Positions 26,240 to 36,400 of a DNA stretch of 64,000 nt are shown here, one piece after another. Under the pieces are notes generated by a model. It saw nothing but the letters and a program-made list of their open reading frames with translations. It was not told the DNA's origin and did no database searches. This DNA comes from Ectobacillus ponti (GTDB lineage Bacteria > Bacillota > Bacilli > Bacillales > Bacillaceae_G). Both the position numbers and the translations under genes were made by a program. Location of the stretch: NCBI RefSeq assembly GCF_024294785.1, contig NZ_JANCLT010000002.1:372001-436000 (forward strand), given 5' to 3'. Numbering within the stretch: position 1 is the first letter of the stretch; each line of letters starts with the position of its first letter.

Positions 26240-27559
26240 TCATACTGTGAATTCAGAATCCGCCTTGCTTTTTGCCTTAAAAGCCTTGTTGTAAATCACC
26301 ATCCCCAGGAAGTAAACAACTGCGCTTGACATGAGGGAGTTCAGGGATGGAATGCCGCTTGTTACCAGGTAGCCCACTGCGAAGCCGGAAATCCAGGCGA
26401 TCAAGGTTACAGGATTCAGGTTCTCGCATGTATCCGGCAGCTCTCCTCTGGCTCTGCTCTCATCAAGAACCTTTCGATGCGTTTTCAGGATGAAATAATC
26501 CACAACCATGATGCCCGCAATTGGAGGAATCCCAATGCCAAGGAGCACGAGGAAATCAACGAATTTATCCAGAATGCCTGCAACGGAAAGCAGTGTGCCG
26601 ATGATTCCAATAATTAAAGTAACAAGGCCGCGATTTACTTTCTTTTTAAACACTGTATCAATGATATTGGTAACGCCAAGAGAAGAAGAATACAGGTTCA
26701 GGTCGTTGATTTTTACAGTAGAAAAAATAACAATTGCCGCTCCCATCCAGCCTGCCGTTTGTAGAATAATAGTAACAACATCACTGCTCTTGACTGCGTG
26801 GGCCATTAAAACAGCGATCAGGTTAACGCCGAGTTCCCCGGCCACAGTCCCAATCAGCGTCATCCAAAGTACATCCTTGCCATTGCGGCAGTAGCGGCTC
26901 ATATCCGGCGTGATAACAGCGCCAACCATAAACCCACCCGCAACCATTGTTGCGGCCATCCCGATTGACAAAGCCGGTCCTGGCGCCGCCATATTCACCA
27001 AGCTTCCTAAGGAGTGGTTGGAAAGCACTTCAAAAATACCGAATATGATAACTAAAAGAAATCCGGGAACGGCAATTTTGGCTGTCCAACTCAGCCACTT
27101 GAATCCAAACACAACAATAGCTGTTACTGCCAAGCCGGTGAGAACCGCCGTCAAGGGCACTCCGAGCAAGCCGTTCATGGCCTGATTCAAGCCTTGTGCA
27201 AACACGGTATTCTGTACACCGAACCAGCCAATCAGCGCAATTGCAATGACGCCCCCTATGATGCTCGAACCGTATCTGCCAAACCCGGTCCAGCGGGCCA
27301 GAAGGCTGGTGGAGAGGCCTTCACGCGCTCCTGCGAGACCAAGAAATAAGCTGACAACCTCCAGCAGTACGCTGCCCAGCATGGTGGCCCAAAATGCTTC
27401 CCAAAAGGTCATGCCATAGCCAAGAGCCGCTCCCAGCATAAATTGAGACAATGCTGTCAACGCACCGACCCGGACGAGCAGCACCTCCCACATCGGCAGC
27501 CTGGCTTCCTGAGGTACACGGGTTAAGGAAAAATCATCAGCCAGCGTCTTGTTCTCCAT
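26240..27559 (-). CDS. NCS1-type cytosine/purine/hydantoin permease (CodB family)
   Basis: 439 residues from ATG 27559 (nine bases after AGGGAG), with about twelve membrane segments. NCS1 features include a first helix region with LGAALGYGMTFWEAFWATML, an internal GVQNTVFAQGLNQAM and GAVITPDMSRYCRNGKD after helix 6. Family members import cytosine, allantoin, hydantoins or related heterocycles with Na+ or H+. Its position between two DUF917/HyuA-like pairs makes it the probable importer of the compound they degrade. Confidence 0.9.
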   Translation of the reverse strand: MENKTLADDFSLTRVPQEARLPMWEVLLVRVGALTALSQFMLGAALGYGMTFWEAFWATMLGSVLLEVVSLFLGLAGAREGLSTSLLARWTGFGRYGSSIIGGVIAIALIGWFGVQNTVFAQGLNQAMNGLLGVPLTAVLTGLAVTAIVVFGFKWLSWTAKIAVPGFLLVIIFGIFEVLSNHSLGSLVNMAAPGPALSIGMAATMVAGGFMVGAVITPDMSRYCRNGKDVLWMTLIGTVAGELGVNLIAVLMAHAVKSSDVVTIILQTAGWMGAAIVIFSTVKINDLNLYSSSLGVTNIIDTVFKKKVNRGLVTLIIGIIGTLLSVAGILDKFVDFLVLLGIGIPPIAGIMVVDYFILKTHRKVLDESRARGELPDTCENLNPVTLIAWISGFAVGYLVTSGIPSLNSLMSSAVVYFLGMVIYNKAFKAKSKADSEFTV

Positions 27560-27579
27560 CCTATTCATCTCCCTGTTTT

Positions 27580-29136
27580 TTACGATTTCATTTCCAACTC
27601 CCCAATTGCCTTCGTTCTCACCCTCAATACCTCTCCCTGCAGGTAATCAAAGGGGTATTCCTCCACATAAGCGATTCTGACACTTCCAGGCTTTGCCCCT
27701 TTCCAGATGACAGCTTCTCTCGCCGCGGCCACCGCGCCCTCAATGACCTCTTCCTTTGTTTGCTCCCTCAGCCAGTACACCTTATCAACCTGCTCACTTA
27801 CATGGGCAAAGCATGCGCCAATTGCATTGCAGATGTGATAGCCTGCTGGATTGATAACCTTTCTATATCTTCCGAATAATCTGTCATTTAAGAGTGGACT
27901 CCCGCCTCCTACCAGGACAATAGGAAGCTTTTCCTCATGGACAGTCAGCTGCTCAATGGTGTCCTTAACAGCTGTCAGTACGCTTTCAATCACACGCTGG
28001 CATGCATCTTCGTCTAATTGCCCAAGATGCCTGAAGTGATCTTGCCCGCTGAGAAAAGCATCCGGATACAGCTTCAAAAAGCTGTCCGTTACTGTCCATG
28101 TCTTGCCTCCCCAGGCAACGGCATGCTTCTCCAGGTCATGCGCAATTGTCTGTCCTGTCCGAATGTCTGCTCCCCCCTCCTTCACTACACTTCCCCCGCC
28201 AATCGGCAAGGAAATAAAGGAGGGCATGGGAATGCCGAGGCTTGCACCGAGCAGGCTGGAATGACGGATTGTTTCAACCGGAAGGCCGTTCTTGACCAGA
28301 CCCACATCAATGGTGCTTCCGCCAAAATCGACAGCAATGCAGTCCCTGTATCCGCTCAGTACAGCTGCACCGCGCATGCTGTTGGCAATGCCAGAGCCAA
28401 TGGTAAGGACAGGGTACTCAATAGCCTCCTCAATCGGCATCAGCGAACCATTATTCTGAATCAGCCAATACGGACAATAAATGGAAAGCTCCTTAAAAAT
28501 GGCGGAAAGCCCCTCGAGCGCTTTTCGGATGACTTTGGACAAAATAGCGTTTAAAAGAGCGGCATTCTCCCTTTCAATGAACCCAATGCTGCCCAAGCGG
28601 TGCGAAACCGTAACAGGCAAATGAGGAAATCGGGCATTCAGCAGATGCTTGATACACAGCTCCTCCTGCTCATACATAGGAGAGTAAGCGCCGACAATGC
28701 AGACGGATTCAATTTCACCTGCATGCACCGCCTCCATGAACTGAGGCAATTGCAGCTCCAGCTCCCCGCTTTTCATGCCATGATAGCCGTTTCCGCTTTT
28801 AATAAAATGATGGCTGTGGATGAATGGCTTTAACGGACTCAGCCAGCCAATGGCGGGTTCAAGCGGGGCTGCCTGCCTGGAGATACGGATCAGGGCTGTG
28901 CGGGCCAGCTCTCTCCTCGAATGGATTGCATTCAATACATGCGTCGTGCCTATGAAGATTCCTTCTAACCGGCTTTGCCGCACATCTGCTTCAAGAAGCA
29001 CATTCCGCACAGCCTCCCGTATGCCAGACAGAATATCACTTGAGGTTGGCTGCTTGGCAACTGCAAGCAGCCTTCCTTCATCTGTAAGAAGGACTGCATC
29101 TGTGTTTGTGCCGCCTACATCAATTCCCAATCTCAT
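27580..29136 (-). CDS. Hydantoinase/oxoprolinase family protein (HyuA-like), copy 2
   Basis: 518 residues, paralogue of the product of 23532-25112. It opens LGIDVGGTNTDAVLLTDEGR, has DCIAVDFGGSTIDVGLVKNG as the second phosphate loop and LPIGGGSVVKEGGADIRTG further on. It overlaps the DUF917 gene upstream by four bases (ATGA), the same coupling as pair 1. Identity to copy 1 is partial by eye, so the two pairs are long diverged or came separately and may act on different ring compounds or stereoisomers. Confidence 0.85.
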   Translation of the reverse strand: MRLGIDVGGTNTDAVLLTDEGRLLAVAKQPTSSDILSGIREAVRNVLLEADVRQSRLEGIFIGTTHVLNAIHSRRELARTALIRISRQAAPLEPAIGWLSPLKPFIHSHHFIKSGNGYHGMKSGELELQLPQFMEAVHAGEIESVCIVGAYSPMYEQEELCIKHLLNARFPHLPVTVSHRLGSIGFIERENAALLNAILSKVIRKALEGLSAIFKELSIYCPYWLIQNNGSLMPIEEAIEYPVLTIGSGIANSMRGAAVLSGYRDCIAVDFGGSTIDVGLVKNGLPVETIRHSSLLGASLGIPMPSFISLPIGGGSVVKEGGADIRTGQTIAHDLEKHAVAWGGKTWTVTDSFLKLYPDAFLSGQDHFRHLGQLDEDACQRVIESVLTAVKDTIEQLTVHEEKLPIVLVGGGSPLLNDRLFGRYRKVINPAGYHICNAIGACFAHVSEQVDKVYWLREQTKEEVIEGAVAAAREAVIWKGAKPGSVRIAYVEEYPFDYLQGEVLRVRTKAIGELEMKS

Positions 29137-30233
29137 CCGGCATTCATCTCCTTCCCTTTGTTGCGGGAGGAAGGACTGTTTGGTACGGGAGACTGCTGTT
29201 CAAGCAGTCTCAGCATGCCCTTTGTCCGCAGAACAGATGGAGCCGGCACCGTCAGGACGTGCACCATGTCCCCCTCCTGCAGCTCCGACGCCAGCTTCGG
29301 GAGAAGAGAATAATAATCCAGCAGCAAAATTAAATCGGGGCTGCCAACGATTGCTTCCCCATCGCTGTGAAGGGACAAAAATTCATTTTGAAAGCTGATT
29401 TGGACTGATTTTCCTCCATAGGCATCCTTGCCGCTTATGTGGCAGCTTCCAACCAAGGATCCCCGCTCAAACCATCTGGCAACCTTTGAGACATATCCGA
29501 GTGCAATATAGCTTGGGCTTCCGTACATAGAGTTGGTGAATACCTGCCCAATGGTGTTCAGCCTTTCTGAATAGGACCCGCTTTCGGTTGCCCGGCCCAG
29601 CTGCAAGGCCAGTTTGAGGGTTCCCGGGATGATGGCTGGCCGGATGCTGCTTCCCCTGCCTCCGTAGCACGCCAAGAGGACATAGCCGGAATGCTGCAGC
29701 CACATCTCCTTCAACCGGCAAATCGCCTGCTCCTGCAGGACTCTTTCTCCAATCTGCAGGAGAGTCTCCCCAGACTGGGCCGCCATCGGCTGAATCGGAA
29801 TTCCATGTAAAGCGTAGGTAGTCATGTGGAGCTCAGGAAATGCTCTGCCCATGCCATCTCCATCGACGACCGGCAGCCCCGTGCGCAGGGCGAACAGAAG
29901 CGGCGTCAGGGCATTCACTCCGCCAATTTCAAATGAAATGACAGCCTCTGCCTTCCTGCAGGCAATCTCCCCATAGGCCGAAAGGACGCTTGCCGGGGCA
30001 TCCAACCCAGGCGGGTCCTCGCTGAACAGGATCGGTGAACCTGCAATGCCAACGGGTACAATCCAATCCTCGGACAGCTCATCAATTGTCTTTACCAGAA
30101 TCCCTTCTGTTTCATCCATGACGGACCTGATGATATACTCAATGGTTTTTGGATCACCACCTCCTCCACATGAAAGCATCTTCGCCCCGATTGCAATATA
30201 GGGCACATCCTTCTTCTGAATCATCCAAGACAT
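29133..30233 (-). CDS. DUF917 (S-Me-THD-like) family protein, copy 2
   Basis: 366 residues, first gene of the sigma-54 operon. It shares the DUF917 motifs GAKMLSCGGGGDPKTIEYII, FEIGGVNALTPLLFALRTGL and VDGDGMGRAFPELHMTTYAL with copy 1. A purine-rich AAGGAAGAGG precedes the ATG at 30233. The C-terminal part is more divergent from copy 1 than the N-terminal part. The sigma-54 promoter lies 30-46 bases upstream of the start, leaving a very short leader. Confidence 0.85.
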   Translation of the reverse strand: MSWMIQKKDVPYIAIGAKMLSCGGGGDPKTIEYIIRSVMDETEGILVKTIDELSEDWIVPVGIAGSPILFSEDPPGLDAPASVLSAYGEIACRKAEAVISFEIGGVNALTPLLFALRTGLPVVDGDGMGRAFPELHMTTYALHGIPIQPMAAQSGETLLQIGERVLQEQAICRLKEMWLQHSGYVLLACYGGRGSSIRPAIIPGTLKLALQLGRATESGSYSERLNTIGQVFTNSMYGSPSYIALGYVSKVARWFERGSLVGSCHISGKDAYGGKSVQISFQNEFLSLHSDGEAIVGSPDLILLLDYYSLLPKLASELQEGDMVHVLTVPAPSVLRTKGMLRLLEQQSPVPNSPSSRNKGKEMNAG

Positions 30234-30262
30234 ACCGCCTCTTCCTTTCGCTCATTTACTTT

Positions 30263-30279
30263 TGCAATTAGCGTGCCAA
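30263..30279 (-). promoter_or_regulatory. Sigma-54 (-24/-12) promoter of the DUF917/hydantoinase-like operon
   Basis: Minus strand reads TTGGCACGCTAATTGCA (30279 to 30263), a perfect match to the consensus YTGGCACG, four bases, TTGCW. Predicted transcription start is near 30252, about 20 bases before the ATG. The adjacent upstream gene encodes a sigma-54 activator, so the assignment is well supported. Confidence 0.93.
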
Positions 30280-30368
30280 CGCTTATCCATATGTCCGTAC
30301 AGGATTCTCAAGGAATGGAGCATTATATGGAAATCCATTAAAATGAGAATGAGAGCTGAGAAAATGAC

Positions 30369-30386
30369 TGAAATTGTCCCATTTCA
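30369..30386. promoter_or_regulatory. Palindrome TGAAAT-N6-ATTTCA, possible activator site
   Basis: Perfect 6-bp inverted arms with a 6-base centre (TGTCCC), about 100 bp upstream of the -24/-12 promoter, within normal enhancer range. It could bind the Fis-type HTH of the regulator encoded at 30434. Confidence 0.45.
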
Positions 30387-30400
30387 GGGGGTTATACATG

Positions 30401-30437
30401 GTTTTCTCACGTTTTCTCATGTTTTCTCATTTCTCAT
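30401..30437. promoter_or_regulatory. Three 10-bp direct repeats (GTTTTCTCAY), likely upstream activating sequence
   Basis: GTTTTCTCAC, GTTTTCTCAT and GTTTTCTCAT follow each other at 30401, 30411 and 30421, with a partial TTCTCAT at 30431 reaching into the end of the regulator gene. One repeat per helical turn places all copies on the same face of the DNA, 120-160 bp upstream of the sigma-54 promoter, a classical enhancer position. Confidence 0.65.
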
Positions 30438-32089
30438 TTGATTTTGAGTTTGCTCAGCCGGCGGTACAAAGTCGGCAGACTGATTCCCAGATGTGCAGCC
30501 ACCTTTTTCTTCCCTGTTGTATCCCTCCCTAACTCATCCAAAAGCTGTAACATATACTCCCTTTCAGGCTTATCGCCTGTTTTCACAGTTACATGAGATG
30601 ATGGTGCCTGTCGCTGCTTGGTGAAAATTCTGGATGGCAGACTTTCAATTGTCACGACCTCTCCGGCTTCTAATTCAATGAAATGCTGCACGACATTCAA
30701 CAGCTCGCGGATATTGCCCGGCCAAGCATAGGCAAGGAGCGCTTCATATACCTCGCCGGAAAGCCTTTTTGGGGTCCGGTTCAATTCTGCGGCCAGCTTC
30801 TTCATAAAGCCTTCAATTAAGATAGGAATGTCCTCTCTTCTCTCCCTAAGCGGCGGAAGAAGAAGCGGGATTACATTCAGCCGATAAAACAAATCCTCCC
30901 GGAACAGGCCATCTGCCACAAGCTTCTCCAAATTCTGATGCGTGGCGGCGATAATCCGCACATCCACATGACGGGAGGAACGGTCCCCCAGCCTTTCAAT
31001 TCTCCGCTCCTGCACTACCCGAAGAAGCTTCACCTGCAGTTGAAGCGGCATATCCCCAATCTCATCCAAGAACAAGGTTCCACCGTGCGCCATCTCAAAT
31101 CGCCCCGGCTTATCAGCAACTGCCCCCGTAAATGCTCCCTTCACATGCCCAAACAGCTCACTTTCCAGCAGGTTCTCCGGAATGGCCGCACAGTTGATCG
31201 CTACAAATGGCTTGTCTGCCCGAAGGCTTTCCATATGAATGGATTGGGCAAACAGCTCCTTCCCGGTTCCGCTTTCCCCTCTTATCAGGACTGTGACATC
31301 ACTGGCGGAAACCCGTCTTGCCCGCTGAATCACCTCTATCAGCCTGTCACTTGTTCCCTTGATTTGTTGGAAGGTGCACAGCACTTGTGCCGTCTTTTTT
31401 TGCTTAGGGAGCTTTTTTTCAATGAGTCTTATGATATAGGAATGGGGAAGGCCATTCAGCATCACAGGGCTGACAACAGCAGAGAAGGCCTGCCCTGGGG
31501 CAGACGAAGCCAACTCAATGTCAAGCTGCGCCTTGGCAGCCATGCTCTTTATTTGTCCCCAGCAGGACTCTGACAGGACATCTGCAGCTCTTGCTCCGGC
31601 CATTTGGTGCTTTTTCAGCTGCAGCTTTGCAGCCAGCCCTATGCTGATTTCTTCAATCCGGCCGTCAGCAGACACCACTAGAATGAAGTCCTCCATGGCA
31701 GCCAATAGCTCTTGAAGCTCCTGACGAAACACCTGGTTTTCCCAGTTCAGCTGCTTGAGTTCCTCCTGCGCAGCAAGCCGATGGGAAACTAATTCTGCTG
31801 TATGCAACAGCAGGTCTTGATGGCTCTGAAACCATTCTTGTCCGTTTTTATTGGGAAAAAGGTGCAATACCATGATGACCTGTTGTTCTAGGAACACAGG
31901 CATTAACAAATGGGAATGGGGGGACTGGTTCACATAAAGGGGGATGCCTGTTTGAAAAATCTTCTTAAGCTCCGGCAATAGAGAAAGCTTCTGTCCTGCC
32001 TGCTGTCTGCTTATGAGCTCAAACTGAACCGGATAGTGCTGAAATATAAGACATGCAGATTCCATAAACTCTTGCTCCAGCCATTTCAT
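30434..32089 (-). CDS. Sigma-54-dependent transcriptional activator (PAS, AAA+, Fis-type HTH)
   Basis: 551 residues. An N-terminal GAF-like region (1-115) is followed by a PAS domain (about 120-220, [20 protein letters not shown]). The AAA+ core spans about 240-470 with Walker [16 protein letters not shown], the sigma-54 contact loop GAFTGA (in [17 protein letters not shown]), Walker [12 protein letters not shown] and the arginine-finger region. The C-terminus has a Fis-type HTH ([20 protein letters not shown]). No receiver domain is present, so activity is probably set by a small ligand sensed by the N-terminal domains. It is transcribed towards the DUF917 operon with the sigma-54 promoter in between. 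Confidence 0.93.
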   Translation of the reverse strand: MKWLEQEFMESACLIFQHYPVQFELISRQQAGQKLSLLPELKKIFQTGIPLYVNQSPHSHLLMPVFLEQQVIMVLHLFPNKNGQEWFQSHQDLLLHTAELVSHRLAAQEELKQLNWENQVFRQELQELLAAMEDFILVVSADGRIEEISIGLAAKLQLKKHQMAGARAADVLSESCWGQIKSMAAKAQLDIELASSAPGQAFSAVVSPVMLNGLPHSYIIRLIEKKLPKQKKTAQVLCTFQQIKGTSDRLIEVIQRARRVSASDVTVLIRGESGTGKELFAQSIHMESLRADKPFVAINCAAIPENLLESELFGHVKGAFTGAVADKPGRFEMAHGGTLFLDEIGDMPLQLQVKLLRVVQERRIERLGDRSSRHVDVRIIAATHQNLEKLVADGLFREDLFYRLNVIPLLLPPLRERREDIPILIEGFMKKLAAELNRTPKRLSGEVYEALLAYAWPGNIRELLNVVQHFIELEAGEVVTIESLPSRIFTKQRQAPSSHVTVKTGDKPEREYMLQLLDELGRDTTGKKKVAAHLGISLPTLYRRLSKLKIK

Positions 32090-32183
32090 CCTTTATCTAC
32101 CTCTCTCAGAATTCTAAATATTCTTATTTTTGGTAATTTTACAGCAACAAGGGGTCATGTACAATTGCTTCTGATAGAAATAC

Positions 32184-32210
32184 AAAAAAAGAAGACTCCA
32201 TTCAGAGTCT
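32184..32210 (-). terminator. Terminator of the thioesterase gene
   Basis: Stem AGACTC/GAGTCT with a 6-base loop, followed on the minus strand by TTCTTTTTTT. It starts four bases beyond the stop of the gene at 32214. Confidence 0.8.
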
Positions 32211-32213
32211 CCT

Positions 32214-32723
32214 TCACCGCTTTGTAAAAATATAAAAGCTCCCCGTCGCAATCGCAATCAGCTCGTCCCGGTCGTTGTAGAGCTTGCCCTCGACGACGCA
32301 GAGCTTCCGTCCTCTGTGCACCGTCTGTGCCACACAGCGCAGGTGCTTGCCGTCGCCCGGCAGCAGGTAGTTCACCTTCATTTCTGTCGTCACGACGCCC
32401 TGCCCCTTTGGCACAAGCTCATGGTTCAGCACATAGCCCATGGTGGTGTCCAGGATGGTGGCAATGATGCCGCCGTGGACTGCCCCGAAAATATTTTGGG
32501 TAACCGAGGTGACCGGGATGGTGATTTGATAGGCGCCGTCATCCAGCAGCTTCTCCTCATACTGCAGCAAATCCCGCAGGCAGGAGGGCGGCAGGTGCGA
32601 GGCCGGCTGTCTCTTCCGCTCCAATGCTCCCAGAAAAATGTCCAATAGCTCTATGTCATGTTCATCCGCTTCCTGTAAAAGCTGCTCCATCCGCTGTTTC
32701 AGTGTGTTCCGCTCCAACTTCAT
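32214..32723 (-). CDS. PaaI-type hotdog thioesterase
   Basis: 169 residues. The N-terminal 65 residues are a helical extension; the hotdog domain follows with FGAVHGGIIATILDTTMGYV, the HGG-Asp arrangement of the PaaI/YbgC-like thioesterases, and EMKVNYLLPGDGKHLRCVAQ. It should hydrolyse an acyl-CoA, substrate unknown. Monocistronic, between the sigma-54 activator and the sortase. Confidence 0.85.
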   Translation of the reverse strand: MKLERNTLKQRMEQLLQEADEHDIELLDIFLGALERKRQPASHLPPSCLRDLLQYEEKLLDDGAYQITIPVTSVTQNIFGAVHGGIIATILDTTMGYVLNHELVPKGQGVVTTEMKVNYLLPGDGKHLRCVAQTVHRGRKLCVVEGKLYNDRDELIAIATGSFYIFTKR

Positions 32724-32834
32724 CTCTCCATTTCCTCTGGAAGATTATTCATATTTAATTGTAGCATATTCACTGTTCAGAACGTGTAAAATTTTGTAAT
32801 CTGCCATGGACGGATATTTCCTTGGAAATTGAAA

Positions 32835-33422
32835 TTATTCACTCTTCTTGTCTTCCTTTTCCGCAAACACAACCAGCCGCTGCTTGCTGGAGTACATCGG
32901 ATGGCAGGTGATCAGCGTGACCATGGAGCGCCCGGAAACAGGCTTTGTAACCTCCACCTGGTCCGGAGAGATGATGCGTTTTTCAGTAACCACGTATTTC
33001 CACGCTCCCTCAGCATTGCGAAGCAGGATTTCATCTCCCTTTTCCACCTCATTCAAACGATTAAAGAACTTGCCGCTCGTATAGGAACGGTGGCCAAGCA
33101 CCACAAAGTTCTCATTCATCTTGCCCAGCCGCCCGCTCTGGGGCAGGTGCCCGACTGCATAACGAAGGTCTTCCTGGCCGGCCCCCTCTGCCATGGCCAC
33201 GCGCAAATCGATCTTGGGAATGGAAAGCTCGCCAATTGCGCTTCCTTCCTTTGGAGCCGCTTGGTTTCCCGTTTGGGCAGACGACTTTTCTCCGACCTCA
33301 AGCTGCTCAATCTCGTGCAGCATGCGCTGCTGCACACTTCTCTCTTGATACCATTGATACCCGACAATACTGAATATGACAATGCCTAAAAGGATCATAC
33401 CCGTGCCGATCATCCGCATCAT
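32835..33422 (-). CDS. Class D sortase
   Basis: 195-residue membrane-anchored transpeptidase that cuts a sorting signal and links the protein to the cell wall. One N-terminal membrane segment (residues 8-24) is followed by a linker and the sortase barrel. Catalytic residues are His111 (VLGHRSYTSG), Cys173 (TLITCHPMY) and Arg182 (SKQRLVVFAE). AAGGAGG lies seven bases before the ATG. It is directly downstream of the LPKTG surface protein gene, which is its obvious substrate, with an attenuating hairpin between. Confidence 0.92.
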   Translation of the reverse strand: MMRMIGTGMILLGIVIFSIVGYQWYQERSVQQRMLHEIEQLEVGEKSSAQTGNQAAPKEGSAIGELSIPKIDLRVAMAEGAGQEDLRYAVGHLPQSGRLGKMNENFVVLGHRSYTSGKFFNRLNEVEKGDEILLRNAEGAWKYVVTEKRIISPDQVEVTKPVSGRSMVTLITCHPMYSSKQRLVVFAEKEDKKSE

Positions 33423-33437
33423 CCAGCCGCCTCCTTT

Positions 33438-33470
33438 AAAAAAAGAGGGAAGCCGCGCTTCCCCCTCTTT
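33438..33470 (-). terminator. Hairpin between surface protein and sortase genes
   Basis: Arms AAAGAGGG-AAGC and GCTT-CCCCCTCTTT around CGC with a small bulge; the minus-strand 3' side runs into CTTTTTTTAAAGG. The hairpin ends five bases beyond the surface-protein stop and 15 bases before the sortase start, so it may be a full terminator or an attenuator that lowers sortase expression. Confidence 0.7.
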
Positions 33471-33474
33471 CCCA

Positions 33475-36400
33475 TTACTTTTTGCTTGTGCGCTTGCGTC
33501 CGCGCAGCGTGAAGCCGCCCAGTGTGAACAGGGATGCCAGTGCCAGCAGCAGGCTCCGGTCCAGCGGAGATCCTGTCTTTGGCAATTCCGCCACTATCGG
33601 CGCCGTTTCCGCCTGCTTCATATTCAGGTAGACAGCCGCCGTTACGATGGCGCCTGTTGCGTCCTTCACTCGCATACGGAACATATCCTGTCCTTCATAA
33701 GAGCCGGTCTTGTGGTATTTCCACGTTCCGTCCTGGCTGATGGTAACTGTGCCATGCTTAGGCTGTGCCACAATGTCGTACACGAGGCCCGCCGCATCCA
33801 GCCCTTCACCCTCTATTTTGCCGCTGATGTCTGAGCCTGTGCCCAGATCCACCGTTTGGTCCCTCAGCTTCAGTACATTGCGTTCTACGTTAATCTTTAC
33901 AATACCTGTTCCTGTTTGCCCTTCCGCATTCGTGACAACAACTGTGAAGCTGTCTGTGCCGGCATAATTCAGTTCAGGCTTGTACGTGTAGCTGCCGTCT
34001 TCCTTCACTTCAACTGTGCCATGCGCCGGCTTCTTGCCGACTGCATACTGCAGAGAGCCAGCTTGATCGGCAGGCTTGTTGGCATGCCCTTGCACAGCTG
34101 TGTTCACCTTTGTTTGCAGGCTTTGGTCAGCCACCGTCAGCGCTGCCTTTTCCGGCTGATTCATTTCAAAGTCATAGTTGACGATGGTCTGGCCCACATG
34201 GATGACACCATCCGTAATGTAGCTGTCCTCGCCCGGCTTTTCCGACACATCACGCTTTTCATTGCGGCTGTCGTATACAACATAGCCATCCTTCTCCGCT
34301 ACAACATAGTAATCCGCATCAGGGAAGACCATCCATGCATATTGACCGGCCTTATCGGTGATTTGCGGGTCTTTATTCTGGTTCGGTGCAAAGCCATCCA
34401 GAATTGGCAGGTTCACCAGCTGGTTCACCGGACGCTGCTTCCCGCGGTTCAAGGCTGTGTCCGCCCAGTACAGCTTCACTTCCGCGCCTTGGATGATTTT
34501 GTGTGTTGCGGCATCAGTCACTGTTCCGTATGGGTCAATGAGCTCTGCTTGCACAGCCGCCACACCGTCCTTCGGAATTTGCACATGAAGCTTCTTGCCG
34601 ACCAATGTCTGGCCGTCTGCCACGATATTCAGGACTACATCATACGTTTGGCCTGGCTCGCCGCCTGTAATCTTCAGTGTGCCTGTGTCTTGCACAACCA
34701 CCTGCAGTGTGCCGTCCGGATCATTCAAAACAGTCGGCTGAATGGTCACGTTTCCGCTTCCGAATGTTTCCTTCAGGCTTTCCGGCTTACCTGTATTCGG
34801 GTCTGCGAACAGCACCGGGACAGACAGCGTTTGTTCCGCGGCCACCTTTTCCGTGCCTCCGGACAGTGTGCCAACTTCTCCGTCCTGTACAAACTCGACA
34901 GGAACGGATGTCCCATCTACTACAATATTAGTTTGTACATGCAGACTGTAGTTCCAATCTCCATAAGGAACCGCAATTTCATAGTTTCCTTCTGGATCTG
35001 CCGTCACGACCGTTTCAAAGTCAATCTTACCATCTTTATTAAAGTCTTCCTTGATGGTAATCACGGAGCCGCCAAGAGGCTTCTTCGTTACGGAATCAAC
35101 AATTTGCCCCTTCAGCACGGCCGGTTCAAAGTGAATTTCAATGTTGCCCTCTTCGGACAGCAGGTTCTCTTCGTTATTCACCGCCACTTTTACCAGCTTT
35201 GTGGCAGGTGTCAGCGTGCCGTTCATATTTGGCGCCGTCAGAACAACAGTGGCGCGGCCATTTTCATCCGTGACAGCTTCTGTCTTGGATAGTGTGCCCG
35301 CCTCTGCCGCAAAGGTTACACGCTCTCCGACAATTGGTTTTCCACTCTTGTCCAGGAGAGTTGCGGTAATTTCAGACTTGGATCGTCCATCTCCGATGAG
35401 AGAGGGATTGGATGTTGCGAGCTTTAAATCTGCGCCTCTATATCCCAATACAAGTGTCTGCTCATCATTGCCGACTGCACCATCCTCGTTGGTTACAGAT
35501 GTACGAACCTTATAAGTGCCGGCTGAAAGTGCATTTCCAACAGGGATGTTCCACTTGCCGTTTGTTACGGTGCTGTTCAGCGTCCGTACAACTTTATTTT
35601 CCCCATCCACGATGGAAAGTGTAACCATTCTGCCATCCTCGGCTGTTGTTGCTCCGGACAGGAGAGGTGTCGCATCCGTTGTCTCCACCTTGTCGCCGCC
35701 GTCAATCTCAATGGAAACCGGTCTTGCTTCTACAGTGAATTGACTTGTTGCTTCACCTTTATTTCCCACAGCATCTGTCGTTCGGACCTTCAGCGTGTGA
35801 TTGCCTACAGATAGGTTAGCAGGCTTGTAGGTCCAGAGGATGCCATCAACAGAAGCCTTCACCCAATTGCTGTCGTCAATCTGCACCTCAACCAGAGAGT
35901 CTGCTTCTGCTTTCCCCGTCATGCTTGGCGCCTTTTCCACCGAGGAGCTTCCGTTTGCCGGAGCACTGATGGAAACCGTTGTTTCTGTATCCACCACAAA
36001 CTTGCTTGTTTGGCTGTCCGTATTGCCGGCTGCGTCTTTGGAGCGCACTTCGACCTTATGCTCTCCCTGGCCTAAGTCGGATGCCGGCTTGTATGTCCAG
36101 GACACGCCATCCTGCGCAACAGCCGTCCAGTCGCCTCCATCCACACTGATTTCTACAGCAGCGCCCATTTCGGCCGTTCCGCTGATGACAGGCTTCTTAT
36201 CATTCACTACCACATGGTTGGCCGGTGCATCAATTGTGACTGCCGTGACTGTATCCACTGTAAATTGGCTGGAGGTCTTCTGCTTGTTGCCCAGACTGTC
36301 TGTCGCTTCCGCAGCCACTGTATAGCTGCCGTCCGCCAAATCAGCTGTTGGTGTATATGTCCAATTTGTTCCATCTACTGTTGCATCCGCCCAGCTGCCG

